Positions 7,542-15,714 of a stretch of DNA of 64,000 bases are shown here, one piece after another. The position numbers and the translations under genes are program-made. The DNA is taken from IMG/VR virus record IMGVR_UViG_3300024308_000027, positions 16,835 through 80,834 of that record; one strand, written 5' to 3'. Origin of the DNA: a virus. Below the pieces are notes generated by a model. That model did not search any database. It was not told the origin of the DNA and saw only the letters and a program-made list of their open reading frames with translations. Within the stretch, counting starts at the first letter, position 1. Each line of letters starts with the position of its first letter.

Positions 7542-8333
7542 ATGGACAAAACTACTGTTTTAACTAACGTATTGAATAACTTGGATCAACCTGCAAATTT
7601 GTTGCGCCGATTCTTTAAGCGAGTTAAGCTGAACGGCTTTATTACAACGAGAAGTGATTCTATAGTTATGTCGAATGAACATCTTGAGGCAGAAGCTGAC
7701 AAGCAAATTGGGGTTGGATTTGAAAATCGAGTAATGTCTTGGACATTGGATGGTGCGAGTCACCAATTTAATCTTGAAAAACAATTCACCCCTGATGCTA
7801 TTTACGAAGCTATTAAATCAGTAGATGATTTTGAGGACAGCGTAGAATTTATTATGCTGGCTGGTGAACTTGGATTTTCATCTATCAGTGAACAAGAATC
7901 TTGGTTTAACCATTTTCAACCGAAAAACCAACATTTGTTAGTGCAGAATGGTGAAATAGCTGATTTGAAAATTAAAGATATTGAAGTGTCTTTAGTAACA
8001 GACGGCTTATTTCCCAAACACATGCAAAATCTGAGAAACAAAATCTTCATTTTTCCAGCTGATACTCCTTTAGGAACATTTACCCGTGAAGGTAGTTACA
8101 GTGTCAGCGATCATGGTGAAACTCACTCATGCTTAAATGCACAATTCGGCATTTATGTGAACATGAATCAACCAGTTCTTGTATTAACATTGCCTTTAAG
8201 TGCTGAAGCAGGTAAAGACGATGACTTTGCCTTAGTTGATTTTGATTCTCTGGAAATACCAGATGTTTTAATCGAAATTCAAACACAAGATGAAGATATG
8301 GAAGATTGCGAAGGCGGAGCCTGTAAAATTTAA
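7542..8333 (+). CDS. unknown protein, 263 aa, acidic Cys-containing tail
   Basis: TGAGGTGCGAA precedes the ATG. A helical N-terminus leads to beta-rich central parts. The last 25 residues are highly acidic and end EDCEGGACKI, a CxxxxxC tail that could bind metal or form a disulfide. The gene is followed by 33 nt without a terminator. Not recognised. Confidence 0.82.
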   Translation: MDKTTVLTNVLNNLDQPANLLRRFFKRVKLNGFITTRSDSIVMSNEHLEAEADKQIGVGFENRVMSWTLDGASHQFNLEKQFTPDAIYEAIKSVDDFEDSVEFIMLAGELGFSSISEQESWFNHFQPKNQHLLVQNGEIADLKIKDIEVSLVTDGLFPKHMQNLRNKIFIFPADTPLGTFTREGSYSVSDHGETHSCLNAQFGIYVNMNQPVLVLTLPLSAEAGKDDDFALVDFDSLEIPDVLIEIQTQDEDMEDCEGGACKI

Positions 8334-8366
8334 TAACTTTAACCCACCAATTAGAAGGAAAATCAA

Positions 8367-8804
8367 ATGTCATACTCAGGCATTATTGAGCAACACAAAG
8401 AAACTTTAGAATCTGCTGGATGGACTGTAGAAGTTCACTGTCTCCACAGTTTACCGGATTTCACGGCTTATGTTGACTTCGACAAAAAGTGTTTGTGGTT
8501 GAACAACCCAAAGGCCAGTTATTCAGCCGACCTGTTTGAACGTGTAGTAAATGCTATTTCAAACAGTAGCAATCCAGTGGAAGAAACAAAAGTCGTTGGC
8601 ATGTATCATTATCAATGGAAAGCTGGTGAACTTCTTCAGTATGTAAATCCAGAAGATCCAGATCACACTGAATACAACTATTTGTATTTAAGCGTTACAC
8701 CTGTTCGTGGTGAAATGGCAATGGATCAAGTACGCAAGCTTATGGGAGTCAAATCAACTTTTGAACCGACAGAACAGTTGCAAGAAGTCGAGGTCAGTGA
8801 ATGA
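8367..8804 (+). CDS. unknown protein with a GW-type alpha/beta domain, 145 aa
   Basis: AGAAGGAAAATCAA precedes the ATG. Residues 8-60 (helix, then SAGWTVEV, strand, YVDFDKKCLWLNN, helix) look like the C-terminal domain of the 359-aa gene at 23160 (ALYGWTFEY then HLDYETRTILLNV then helix). The stop overlaps the start of the Tad1/Acb2-like gene (GAATGAG), implying coupled expression. Function unknown. Confidence 0.8.
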   Translation: MSYSGIIEQHKETLESAGWTVEVHCLHSLPDFTAYVDFDKKCLWLNNPKASYSADLFERVVNAISNSSNPVEETKVVGMYHYQWKAGELLQYVNPEDPDHTEYNYLYLSVTPVRGEMAMDQVRKLMGVKSTFEPTEQLQEVEVSE

Positions 8805-9262
8805 GTGATGATCCAACAAAAGGAACTATTTTCATTGCAGTAGATGGTGAAGTTACTGCTGAAAAGATTGCACAGGCAATGGAAGATTACGATGCTGAAC
8901 AAAAGCAAGCTGTTTTAGCTATTCGTAAAACAGAACGCACAATTGTAACTGCTGACGATTTACCTACTCACGGTAATGCAAATCACGTTTACAGTGTAAG
9001 CGCTTTTAACGGAGAACAAAGTATTTGTCTTGCCGCCATTAATTTCCAAAATGGCCCAATTATCGAACATGGTGTCAATGGAATTCAAATGGAAGATCTT
9101 TTGGCAATATGTGCTCACCGCCTTCGTGGTTTTCAAGCTGGCCCATTCGCTTGTAATTCCAATGAACAAGCGCTGCAACATATTGTAAGTGCATTGCATT
9201 GGTTGGATGCACGAACGCAAGATCGTAAACAGCGCGGTGTTGAAGGCACTAACCAACAGTAA
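8801..9262 (+). CDS. Tad1/Acb2-hairpin-like protein, candidate cyclic-nucleotide sponge
   Basis: 153 aa. The C-terminal 65 residues carry a signature widespread in phages: NFQNGPIIEHGVNGI, then DLLAI, RLRGFQAGPFAC, ALHWLDARTQDR and RGVEGT. From memory this is the helical-hairpin domain of Tad1/Acb2-type proteins, which sequester nucleotide signals of Thoeris or CBASS defence; older annotations often miscall it an ABC-type ATPase. No Walker motif is present. The N-terminal 85 residues are a helix plus strands (NHVYSVSAF). It is coupled to the preceding gene by a 4-nt overlap and followed by an ACTGTAAATC element. Ligand binding is not shown by the sequence. Confidence 0.6.
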   Translation: MSDDPTKGTIFIAVDGEVTAEKIAQAMEDYDAEQKQAVLAIRKTERTIVTADDLPTHGNANHVYSVSAFNGEQSICLAAINFQNGPIIEHGVNGIQMEDLLAICAHRLRGFQAGPFACNSNEQALQHIVSALHWLDARTQDRKQRGVEGTNQQ

Positions 9263-9290
9263 TATTGTACACCGGATAATACTGTAAATC

Positions 9291-9300
9291 AGACTATGTA
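9291..9300 (+). promoter_or_regulatory. ACTGTAAATC element, copy 3
   Basis: ATAATACTGTAAATCAG lies in a 64-nt gap, 36 nt from the ATG at 9327. No hairpin separates it from the gene. Confidence 0.55.
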
Positions 9301-9326
9301 TACAGAGCCAATGGAGGCAACATACT

Positions 9327-10298
9327 ATGACTATTAAAACCAAAACAGAAATCGCTTTAGAGCTTCGTGAAATATTACAAGCAGCTGGTGTTAATTTTTT
9401 TAGCGCACAAGATTTGCGTAAAAACTTTAATGTCAGTCAGTACGCGAATGCAATCTTTTCGTTGGGTGCTTTACTTCCACAGACTCCTGATTCAGTTAAT
9501 AAACTGTTGTTGCAAACTGAAAAGATATTCTTTGCACTGACAATTGATGCTGTTGATCCGTCAACAATGACAACAGGCATTTCAAAGCAAGCTCTAAAAA
9601 CACTAAAAGAAGAAAAAGTTCCAGCCAGCCTAATCAATGAAAACAAGCTAAGTGCTGTTCTTGTTTATTTAGGAAACTTCTTGCATCCTGAACATGATGT
9701 CATGGTTCGACTTTCAACTGTTTTAGATCCTGACCAACTTTTTGAATTCTGTAATCAGGCTCAACGTGTTCAATTCCTTGAACGTCTTTTCATTCGCAAA
9801 CCATCCAGTACAATGGAACCGCCAACTCGATTAGTGCGTACCGAACATTATTGTCAGTATTCAGTTGAGGATATTACTGACTTGATTGTGAGTCAGTATT
9901 CTTTGCCTTGGGCCACTCATGTTGGTTACATGAAATCTGATGAATCCGAAATAAACTTACGTGAGCGTATGTTTGTTCTTGCCCGTTGCGTAAATTTAGA
10001 TGGTGAACAATTAATGGTTCGCCATCCAGTTCCAAAATTCAAACCATTTTTAAATACTTCGCCACAGCACCTTAGTAAACTTGGCTGTACTGAAAACTCA
10101 AAAATTCATGGCGAGTATTTGCGAGAAGCAAATGAAATTATTGAACACAACAAAGTTGCTTATACAGAATCTTTACGTACAATCCGTTTTTTCCGTAAAG
10201 ATGAATATGAGTTTGTTACAATGGATGAATTCTTTTTAAACATTGCTAAACCTTTATATGACAACAAAACTTTCGAGGAATGCTATGAAGCGCAGTAG
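9327..10298 (+). CDS. unknown protein, 323 aa; paralog of the gene at 10846
   Basis: GGAGGCAACATACT precedes the ATG. It aligns by eye over its whole length with the 324-aa product at 10846: an AAGV segment near residue 20, WATHVGYMKSDESEINLRERM against WATHIAFHKN..LNVFERI, VNLDGEQLMVRHPV against VNIDGVETLVAHPM, and a similar EHNK..YTESLRTIRFF / ERNRKSYEAATRVFR end. The two flank a lipoprotein gene. Soluble; no catalytic motif recognised. Confidence 0.85.
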   Translation: MTIKTKTEIALELREILQAAGVNFFSAQDLRKNFNVSQYANAIFSLGALLPQTPDSVNKLLLQTEKIFFALTIDAVDPSTMTTGISKQALKTLKEEKVPASLINENKLSAVLVYLGNFLHPEHDVMVRLSTVLDPDQLFEFCNQAQRVQFLERLFIRKPSSTMEPPTRLVRTEHYCQYSVEDITDLIVSQYSLPWATHVGYMKSDESEINLRERMFVLARCVNLDGEQLMVRHPVPKFKPFLNTSPQHLSKLGCTENSKIHGEYLREANEIIEHNKVAYTESLRTIRFFRKDEYEFVTMDEFFLNIAKPLYDNKTFEECYEAQ

Positions 10299-10806
10299 TA
10301 AAGTTGTTCTTGTGTTAATGACAGCTGGATTGGCTGGCTGTGAAGAACCAGTTTATCCAGTAGTGTCTGAGAATGTTGGTCAATGTGCTGCATACTACAA
10401 CAAAGAAAAGTGTTTGAAAGATTTTGCTGATGCAACTGCACTGCACAAACAAGTTGCGCCTCGTTACACGAAACCAGAAGATTGCGCTGAAGATTTTGGT
10501 GCGGGAAATTGTGAAGCAACAGCTGGAAGTAGCGGCGGTTTTGTTTACATGCCTTATATGTCTGGTTATATGTCAAGTGCCACCAATCCATCGAATGCAA
10601 GTTCTTTTGTGCAAAGCCAGCCGCTGTATCGTTCAAAAGATGATCCTTCTGGCTTTCGTACAGCAACAAATGAATTGGTAGCAAGCAAAACTGGACACAC
10701 AAAAGTTTATCCAAGTTCTGTTCCAGTCACCGCTGCTGGAGTTGTAAACCGTGGTGGATTTGGGGCAACAGCCTACAGATACAGCGGTGGAAGTTACGGC
10801 GGTTAA
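10285..10806 (+). CDS. YgiB-like DUF1190 lipoprotein
   Basis: 173 aa from the ATG at 10285, chosen because GAGGAATGCT precedes it and it yields a clean lipoprotein signal: MKRSSK, hydrophobic VVLVLMTAGLA, lipobox LAGC with Cys19. Downstream blocks match E. coli YgiB (DUF1190) as I recall it: APRYTKPEDCAEDFGAGNC, GGFVYMPYMSGYM, SQPLYRSKDDPSG and RGGFG, with a Gly/Ser/Tyr-rich end. The protein should be lipid-anchored in the envelope. The cellular role of YgiB is not established. The gene overlaps the previous one by 14 nt and lies between two paralogs. Confidence 0.8.
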   Translation: MKRSSKVVLVLMTAGLAGCEEPVYPVVSENVGQCAAYYNKEKCLKDFADATALHKQVAPRYTKPEDCAEDFGAGNCEATAGSSGGFVYMPYMSGYMSSATNPSNASSFVQSQPLYRSKDDPSGFRTATNELVASKTGHTKVYPSSVPVTAAGVVNRGGFGATAYRYSGGSYGG

Positions 10807-10845
10807 CCTTAAACTAATGAGCCGACGAAGGCTAAGGAAATAAAA

Positions 10846-11820
10846 ATGGATATAAACATTTTTCGTATTGAACAAGCTGCAATGAAAGATCAGGCAAAAG
10901 CTTATGCAATGCTTAACGACTTGGCTGCTGCTGGTGTGCGTCTTTTTAAACTTGATGAATTACGTGAAGGTTTGACGCCTCCAAAAAATTCTCAAGTTTA
11001 TTCTATTCGACCGTTATGTTGGTTACATCGTGAAGAAGATCCACAACTTGGAATAAACGAATGTCCGTTAGAGGTATTCTTTTTTGCTGAACCTCACAAT
11101 GTAATGAATTCAACGCTGGAAGAAGATGAAAGCGAAGAAGCGCGTATACCAAAATCTATTTTAAATGTTTTAACCAAGTATTTTGGCCTTGGTTTTTCAA
11201 AATTAAGTGAGGCCAAAGAATTATATAGTTTGCACGTTGAAACATCTGAAGGTCGAAAAAGACTTAGTGAAGTTCTCGGTTTTGATGCTGATCCACATCC
11301 AAATGACATTAATTCGCAAACTGAAATTTTGAGTACGCTATTCAAGATAATGCGTTGTACTGCAATTGAAAAAATCTATATTAAAGAATTGTCTCAGTTT
11401 CGCTCACCATTTAGCTTTGAACAAAGATCTCTTTATGGAGTCTATTCAGTTCCAGACCTGCAACATCTGTTTGATAACGATCAAATACCAGATTGGGCAA
11501 CTCATATTGCCTTTCACAAAAATCTGGAAGATAAATTAAATGTCTTTGAGCGCATATTCAACTTTGCTCGACTTGTAAATATTGATGGTGTAGAAACTCT
11601 GGTTGCCCATCCTATGCACAAAATTTTTGATGTAAACAGAGCAACAGGCGAAGAACGAGAACAACTGATAGAGCGTAATAGGAAATCCTATGAAGCTGCT
11701 ACCCGTGTTTTCCGAATGATGAATAAAGAAAAGTTTGTTCTTGCAACTATCAACAGACAAAACAAAACGATTGATCACGATTTCTTCTACGGCAAATTTG
11801 ATGCTATCTGTGAGGATTAA
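10846..11820 (+). CDS. unknown protein, 324 aa; paralog of the gene at 9327
   Basis: AAGGAAATAAAA precedes the ATG. Colinear with the 323-aa gene upstream of the lipoprotein, with best conservation in the second half (WATHI, RLVNIDG, HPM, and the Arg-rich helix ERNRKSYEAATRVFR). It differs by an acidic loop EEDESEEARIP near residue 90. Tight linkage (2 nt) to the next gene. Not recognised. Confidence 0.85.
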   Translation: MDINIFRIEQAAMKDQAKAYAMLNDLAAAGVRLFKLDELREGLTPPKNSQVYSIRPLCWLHREEDPQLGINECPLEVFFFAEPHNVMNSTLEEDESEEARIPKSILNVLTKYFGLGFSKLSEAKELYSLHVETSEGRKRLSEVLGFDADPHPNDINSQTEILSTLFKIMRCTAIEKIYIKELSQFRSPFSFEQRSLYGVYSVPDLQHLFDNDQIPDWATHIAFHKNLEDKLNVFERIFNFARLVNIDGVETLVAHPMHKIFDVNRATGEEREQLIERNRKSYEAATRVFRMMNKEKFVLATINRQNKTIDHDFFYGKFDAICED

Positions 11821-11822
11821 AA

Positions 11823-12086
11823 ATGACAGCTGATTCTATTTCTTTCGATCATATCAAACAGAATGCTAAAAAGTTTATGACTACTCAAGAGATTAAAGAG
11901 CTTGGACTTGTTCCAGATTCAATATCTGCTGGCGAGTATCGTAAAATCGGATTGGCTTCTTGGGTTCCAGCTGAATTACCTGATTGCGCTAAAGGAGCTA
12001 GTTTCTCTGTGGCTTCGACTGATGATCCAAATGTACTGGAAACAATTGTAATCTGGAATACAGACACGTTCAATGTGGAAGCGTAA
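11823..12086 (+). CDS. unknown protein, 87 aa
   Basis: GAGGATTAAAA precedes the ATG. Small soluble acidic protein with a helical first half (TTQEIKELGLVPDS) and strands at the end (LETIVIWNTDTFNVEA). Likely co-translated with the preceding 324-aa gene. Not recognised. Confidence 0.75.
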   Translation: MTADSISFDHIKQNAKKFMTTQEIKELGLVPDSISAGEYRKIGLASWVPAELPDCAKGASFSVASTDDPNVLETIVIWNTDTFNVEA

Positions 12087-12088
12087 AA

Positions 12089-12325
12089 ATGCAAGATATA
12101 TTAAATGTTCTGTACTCAATCTTTATTGCTTGTTTGTTTTGTACGGCGATTCGCTATATCCATGCTAAGCAAAATAATATTTGTTTGGAGAAGGACGTTA
12201 CTTTCAATCGCTTTATAAAAACTATTTTAATCTTGGCTTCCGTCATCATAGTTGGTCAAGCCTATGAGATTAATAACAACGCTCACAAAATCCTTCAAAT
12301 GTTAGAGTCGTTAAAAACGAACTGA
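12089..12325 (+). CDS. small membrane protein, 78 aa, two transmembrane helices
   Basis: Two hydrophobic helices, residues about 3-22 (ILNVLYSIFIACLFCTAIRY) and 42-60 (TILILASVIIVGQAYEI), with a charged loop between. The ribosome site is weak. Its TGA stop is part of the upstream box of promoter P1, so the promoter cassette supplies the end of this gene. Confidence 0.75.
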   Translation: MQDILNVLYSIFIACLFCTAIRYIHAKQNNICLEKDVTFNRFIKTILILASVIIVGQAYEINNNAHKILQMLESLKTN

Positions 12326-12380
12326 TCCAAGTGTGTCAAAAATAGGGGTGGCTTCGGCTGCCCCTTTTTGCTATAATGGG
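12320..12380 (+). promoter_or_regulatory. early-type promoter P1
   Basis: Extended -10 TGCTATAAT (TATAAT at 12372-12377). A weak -35 TGGCTT at 12349-12354 is spaced 17 nt. A 23-nt upstream box at 12320-12342 begins AACTGATC and ends GTGTGTCAAAAA, its last base exactly 30 nt before the first base of TATAAT. The same layout occurs at P2, P3 and P4. The box would cover about -64 to -42, where an activator or the alpha C-terminal domain could bind. Confidence 0.85.
12344..12369 (+). terminator. intrinsic terminator embedded in promoter P1
   Basis: GGGGTGGC, loop TTCG, GCTGCCCC, TTTTT. The stem has two wobble pairs, and an A-tract precedes it, so it could act in both directions. It lies between the upstream box and the -10 and contains the -35, ending the upstream operon without terminating P1 transcripts. 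Confidence 0.85.
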
Positions 12381-12433
12381 GCCAAGAAAAGCAAGAAATG
12401 CCCTTGCACTTATTAACACATTTTGAGGTGCTT

Positions 12434-12835
12434 ATGATTAAACTCGCTATGTTATCCAGACGTATTTTTATTCCATCGAATTTTGATCAATTAAACGATA
12501 TTCCAATAGTGACTTTTGTTTTGCCTGAAACTACTCAGCAAAAAGTTTACGATTTATTGGATGAAGTTGTAAACCTTTTATCAGATGATACAAAGTTATC
12601 ATCAGCACTGCTTTATAAGCAAGCTGAAAGAATTGCTTGCATTATGGACGATGCTATGAATCAATCTAGTTATGTTCCAGACTATGTTTTGGTTGACGGC
12701 ATTCCCTTATTTTTTGTTCAACACGTTGTTGATCAATTACATGCAATAAGTTTGGATAGCGCAACGCTTATTGCTTTACCGCCAAAAAACATTTGTATTG
12801 TGCAAATGAATATGGATCACAAACGTATCATCTAA
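12434..12835 (+). CDS. unknown protein, 133 aa; distant paralog of the gene at 17587
   Basis: First gene of unit P1. The start at 12434 is chosen for the GAGGTGCTT just before it; an upstream in-frame ATG at 12398 has no such site. The C-terminal part PDYVLVDGIPLFFVQHVVDQL ... HKRII resembles YDYVVLDHLPVFIVDAFAKSL ... HRRILI of the 141-aa gene in unit P2. Soluble and helical. Function unknown. Confidence 0.8.
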   Translation: MIKLAMLSRRIFIPSNFDQLNDIPIVTFVLPETTQQKVYDLLDEVVNLLSDDTKLSSALLYKQAERIACIMDDAMNQSSYVPDYVLVDGIPLFFVQHVVDQLHAISLDSATLIALPPKNICIVQMNMDHKRII

Positions 12836-12844
12836 GGAGATACC

Positions 12845-13345
12845 ATGAAGAAAAATAAAGTACCACGCACTTTAGTTGAAAAACGTCTGGTGCGAATTAT
12901 GGAAGGTTGTGTTTTCAAAATACAAAGCGGTGAACTTAAAATCAACTTTGATGCTGGATCAGATGTTACGGTTCCAAGCATGACTTTTGATCTTACTTTA
13001 GAGCAGCTGTACAATCTTTCAAAAACAGTTAGTCGTAAAGGTCTAATTTTTTACTCTAACGACAAACTTTTTCTGTGGTGCAAAGAGCGTAACGGTTTAG
13101 AGTATGATCTTACTTTCGATATTCTTACTGGTATTGCTCGTCGTGTTATGAAACACGGTCAAACAGTTAAACTTGAACTCCACAACTTTGCTGAAAATAA
13201 AGTTGTTCAGGTTAGAAGAACTGGTTCTGTTTTTCAAGGAACCTTAGAAAGTTTGGTTATTCATGCCACACTTACCAGACGCTCAAACAAAATAGAGCGC
13301 AAACAAGATCGTGCAATGCGCGAATTACTTTCAACAATTCTATAG
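12845..13345 (+). CDS. unknown basic protein, 166 aa
   Basis: AAGGAGATACC precedes the ATG. Beta-rich (FKIQSGELKINFDAGSDVTV, DKLFLWCKERNGLEYDLTF), with a basic C-terminus GTLESLVIHATLTRRSNKIERKQDR that might contact nucleic acid. A short GTLESLVIH / STLESLILH match with the gene at 15715 is suggestive but too brief to call homology. Second gene of unit P1. Confidence 0.8.
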   Translation: MKKNKVPRTLVEKRLVRIMEGCVFKIQSGELKINFDAGSDVTVPSMTFDLTLEQLYNLSKTVSRKGLIFYSNDKLFLWCKERNGLEYDLTFDILTGIARRVMKHGQTVKLELHNFAENKVVQVRRTGSVFQGTLESLVIHATLTRRSNKIERKQDRAMRELLSTIL

Positions 13346-13355
13346 GGAAAGAAAA

Positions 13356-15575
13356 ATGGACTCTAAATCTACGTTAGATCTTTTACGCAGCAAAGGCTTA
13401 GATGTTAAGTCATTACAGGACAGCGGTGTTTCGATAGAAGTTATCGATTTGTTTTCAGGAAAAGATCCTGAAGAGGCTGTACGCAAAAATCGAATCAAAC
13501 TTTTACTCAGCAACTTTAAACAGTGTATTCAAGATCCTACACTGTTTTCCATTCCGTATGAACATAACACGGACAGATATTCACATCTTTTAGTTACGTC
13601 TGAAGAAAATGACGAACTTATGGCAAAGATTGTGGCAACCGCTGCTTTTCCAAGATTCTATTTTGGTGAATATCCAAAACAGATAAACTTTTTCAAACTG
13701 ATGAAAGAACTTGGTGTTCTTGCCGATAGTAAAGCGCCAATTCGTTTGATTGACGAAATGATGACAGTTGGCGGCTATCCAAGACATGCACGTAATCAAT
13801 CTGAATTGCAGACCAAAGAAGATTGTTTGTTCTTTATGCAGTTTGCCGTTCCATTAAAAAGATCTGCGGATAAATGGAATTACGCATGGTCAATGAGAAT
13901 GTTGAGAGCAGCCATAAATATTTTAGGCTGGCCTAAGTTGCCTGAATACGCTGAATCAAAAACTTTGAAAGCTAATTCAAGCTTTATTAATTCGCTTTTC
14001 GATATGTTGCCTTTGCGCGAATATAATACATGCAAACAAATGGTTAATGCTGCGGCTTTTTATTTTGAGTATTTGATTGAAGAATGTAAAACTCACGATG
14101 AAAATACTGAGTTAAACAGGTTGAATGCGTGTTTACTTTTCCTCGCATTTATTAGCTCAACATTTACCTGTACTTTTTCTATTTGGGCTTTCTACGTTCG
14201 CAATTGGCCTCAATTAGATGAACGCACTGTAATTGGAAAGTTGGGTAACTCAAAAGAAATGCTGGAAGCCAGAACCAAAGGTTTTGACTTTGGTGAAGTT
14301 GACAGAGTTCTTTTTGAAGTTGCTGCCGATTGCGGCCTGAAGTTTATTGATGAAGAAATCGATGAACAACTTGATAGACTTTTAGAAGCCAAGAAAAAGT
14401 TTGCGCTTCTGGATAAAGTTGATTTGCGGTCTTATTTTGGTCTGGATGAAACGGCCAAGAAAACTTTGATAAGTGACTTCAAGGCCATAACCGAAAATCT
14501 GTCAAGTGCATATTCACACTTGGCCGACATTGAAAAGAGTGGAGAAGTAAATAACCTTTTAACTCAGACAATGGAAAACCTGAAGGCAAAACATGTGAAC
14601 ATCAAACTTCAGATCGAATACGTAGAAAGTCTGCAACTTGATCCTTCTCGCGGTGAAGAGTTGTTAACTGAAATTCGTGGCCCTATCGAACTTCGGGTTA
14701 CAGATGAATCTTTAGGAAAGTCTGACGCACAATCTGAACGACTCTTCTTGGAGCACTTCAGCAAAGCACTTGAGTCTGATAAACGTCTTAGCGAATTGAC
14801 TGCTACTCTGGCACAGGCTAAAACAGTTGTACACAAGCAAGATATTATTGTGGAAATGGTTGATTGTTCGGATTCACTTGCTTTGGCTGTAGTGCGAGTT
14901 GAATCGTGGATAGATACTTTGGTTGTTAGCGCCAACGAATACGTGTTGATTGCTGAAAAGTATGTTTTGAAATCAGAAGATCTAAAAGAAGTTTCTACGG
15001 AAAAAACTGATGAACTTCAATTGGCACTTCTTGAGAATAAAGACCTGTTGCTTGAGATAGCGGATCTCAAAAACAAGCTTAGCAAGAAACACGAAACGCA
15101 AGAAAGTATTGTTGTTGCCAAATATACGGATGCAACATTAAATGCGTTAACGGATGAACCAACTTTGTGTGATGTAGTTACAATCATCAAAGAAATGTTT
15201 CCGGCCACTCGCTTTCTGGATATGTCGAATCTGGAAAGCAATACGTATCGCCATCCACGTAAACTTTTAAAAATGTTGGTTCGTTTGTGTGGGCCTTACT
15301 TTCAAGCAATCACTTCAGGTATTCCTGATTCAGAAGCGATGGATATTCTTGGCAACAAATACAAAGCCAACGAAAGCGAAGTTGTAATGACTAACAAAGT
15401 ATTGAGTGCAATGCGTGTATTTAATGTTGAAGGAAAGCCGCAAACTTTTATCCAGCATTTAACGCTTGGTACTCGTCGCAGTGAAGATGCTACTATTCAA
15501 GTTCACTTCAAAATCATTGACGGTGTATTATGGATAGCGCGTATTGGTGAACATTTGCCAGTGAAAGGAAACTAA
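13356..15575 (+). CDS. large coiled-coil protein, 739 aa, unknown
   Basis: The start at 13356 has AGGGAAAGAAAA before it; the frame extends 45 nt upstream but without a ribosome site. A helical N-terminal domain (1-340) precedes a region of long charged helices (about 345-620). A compact C-terminal domain follows, with RHPRKLLKMLVRL, TRRSEDATIQVHFKI and LWIARIGEHLPV. The His/Arg pattern and the IGEHLP end recall C-terminal domains of large unknown bacterial coiled-coil proteins, from memory only. Largest gene in the window and last in unit P1, so plausibly a major early effector. Confidence 0.85.
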   Translation: MDSKSTLDLLRSKGLDVKSLQDSGVSIEVIDLFSGKDPEEAVRKNRIKLLLSNFKQCIQDPTLFSIPYEHNTDRYSHLLVTSEENDELMAKIVATAAFPRFYFGEYPKQINFFKLMKELGVLADSKAPIRLIDEMMTVGGYPRHARNQSELQTKEDCLFFMQFAVPLKRSADKWNYAWSMRMLRAAINILGWPKLPEYAESKTLKANSSFINSLFDMLPLREYNTCKQMVNAAAFYFEYLIEECKTHDENTELNRLNACLLFLAFISSTFTCTFSIWAFYVRNWPQLDERTVIGKLGNSKEMLEARTKGFDFGEVDRVLFEVAADCGLKFIDEEIDEQLDRLLEAKKKFALLDKVDLRSYFGLDETAKKTLISDFKAITENLSSAYSHLADIEKSGEVNNLLTQTMENLKAKHVNIKLQIEYVESLQLDPSRGEELLTEIRGPIELRVTDESLGKSDAQSERLFLEHFSKALESDKRLSELTATLAQAKTVVHKQDIIVEMVDCSDSLALAVVRVESWIDTLVVSANEYVLIAEKYVLKSEDLKEVSTEKTDELQLALLENKDLLLEIADLKNKLSKKHETQESIVVAKYTDATLNALTDEPTLCDVVTIIKEMFPATRFLDMSNLESNTYRHPRKLLKMLVRLCGPYFQAITSGIPDSEAMDILGNKYKANESEVVMTNKVLSAMRVFNVEGKPQTFIQHLTLGTRRSEDATIQVHFKIIDGVLWIARIGEHLPVKGN

Positions 15576-15597
15576 CAAAAATCTGTAAAAGTAAGTG

Positions 15598-15661
15598 AAC
15601 TGATCGAGGTGTGTCAAAAATAGGGGTTGTCGATTCACCCCTATTTTGCTATAATAGGCAC
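15598..15661 (+). promoter_or_regulatory. early-type promoter P2
   Basis: TATAAT at 15650-15655 within TGCTATAAT. -35 TTGTCG at 15627-15632, 17-nt spacer. The upstream box at 15598-15620 begins AACTGATCGAGG and ends GTGTGTCAAAAA, again 30 nt from the -10. Box variant and downstream AGGCACAT are shared with P4. An 11-bp perfect inverted repeat, AAAATAGGGGT / ACCCCTATTTT (15617-15647), brackets the -35 and could terminate upstream transcription or regulate the promoter. Confidence 0.88.
15617..15647 (+). terminator. hairpin with A- and T-tracts inside promoter P2, probable bidirectional terminator
   Basis: Perfect 11-bp inverted repeat with a 9-nt loop (15628-15636). The GGGGT/ACCCC core is flanked by A4 and T4. 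It occupies the same place as the P1 terminator, between box and -10, so it may end the 739-aa gene transcript. Confidence 0.6.
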
Positions 15662-15714
15662 ATTGAAACAAAGCAAGAACATAAAGTTTGTTAGTTAAAC
15701 AAGAGGATATTACG

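Noticed and set aside
8960-9343. 127-codon open frame on the minus strand
   Set aside because: It lies antisense to the Tad1/Acb2-like gene, has a Cys/Leu/Ile-biased composition typical of antisense shadows and no ribosome site.
10283-10714. 143-codon open frame on the minus strand
   Set aside because: Fully antisense to the YgiB-like lipoprotein gene, whose family match is strong; Gln/Leu/His-rich shadow composition.
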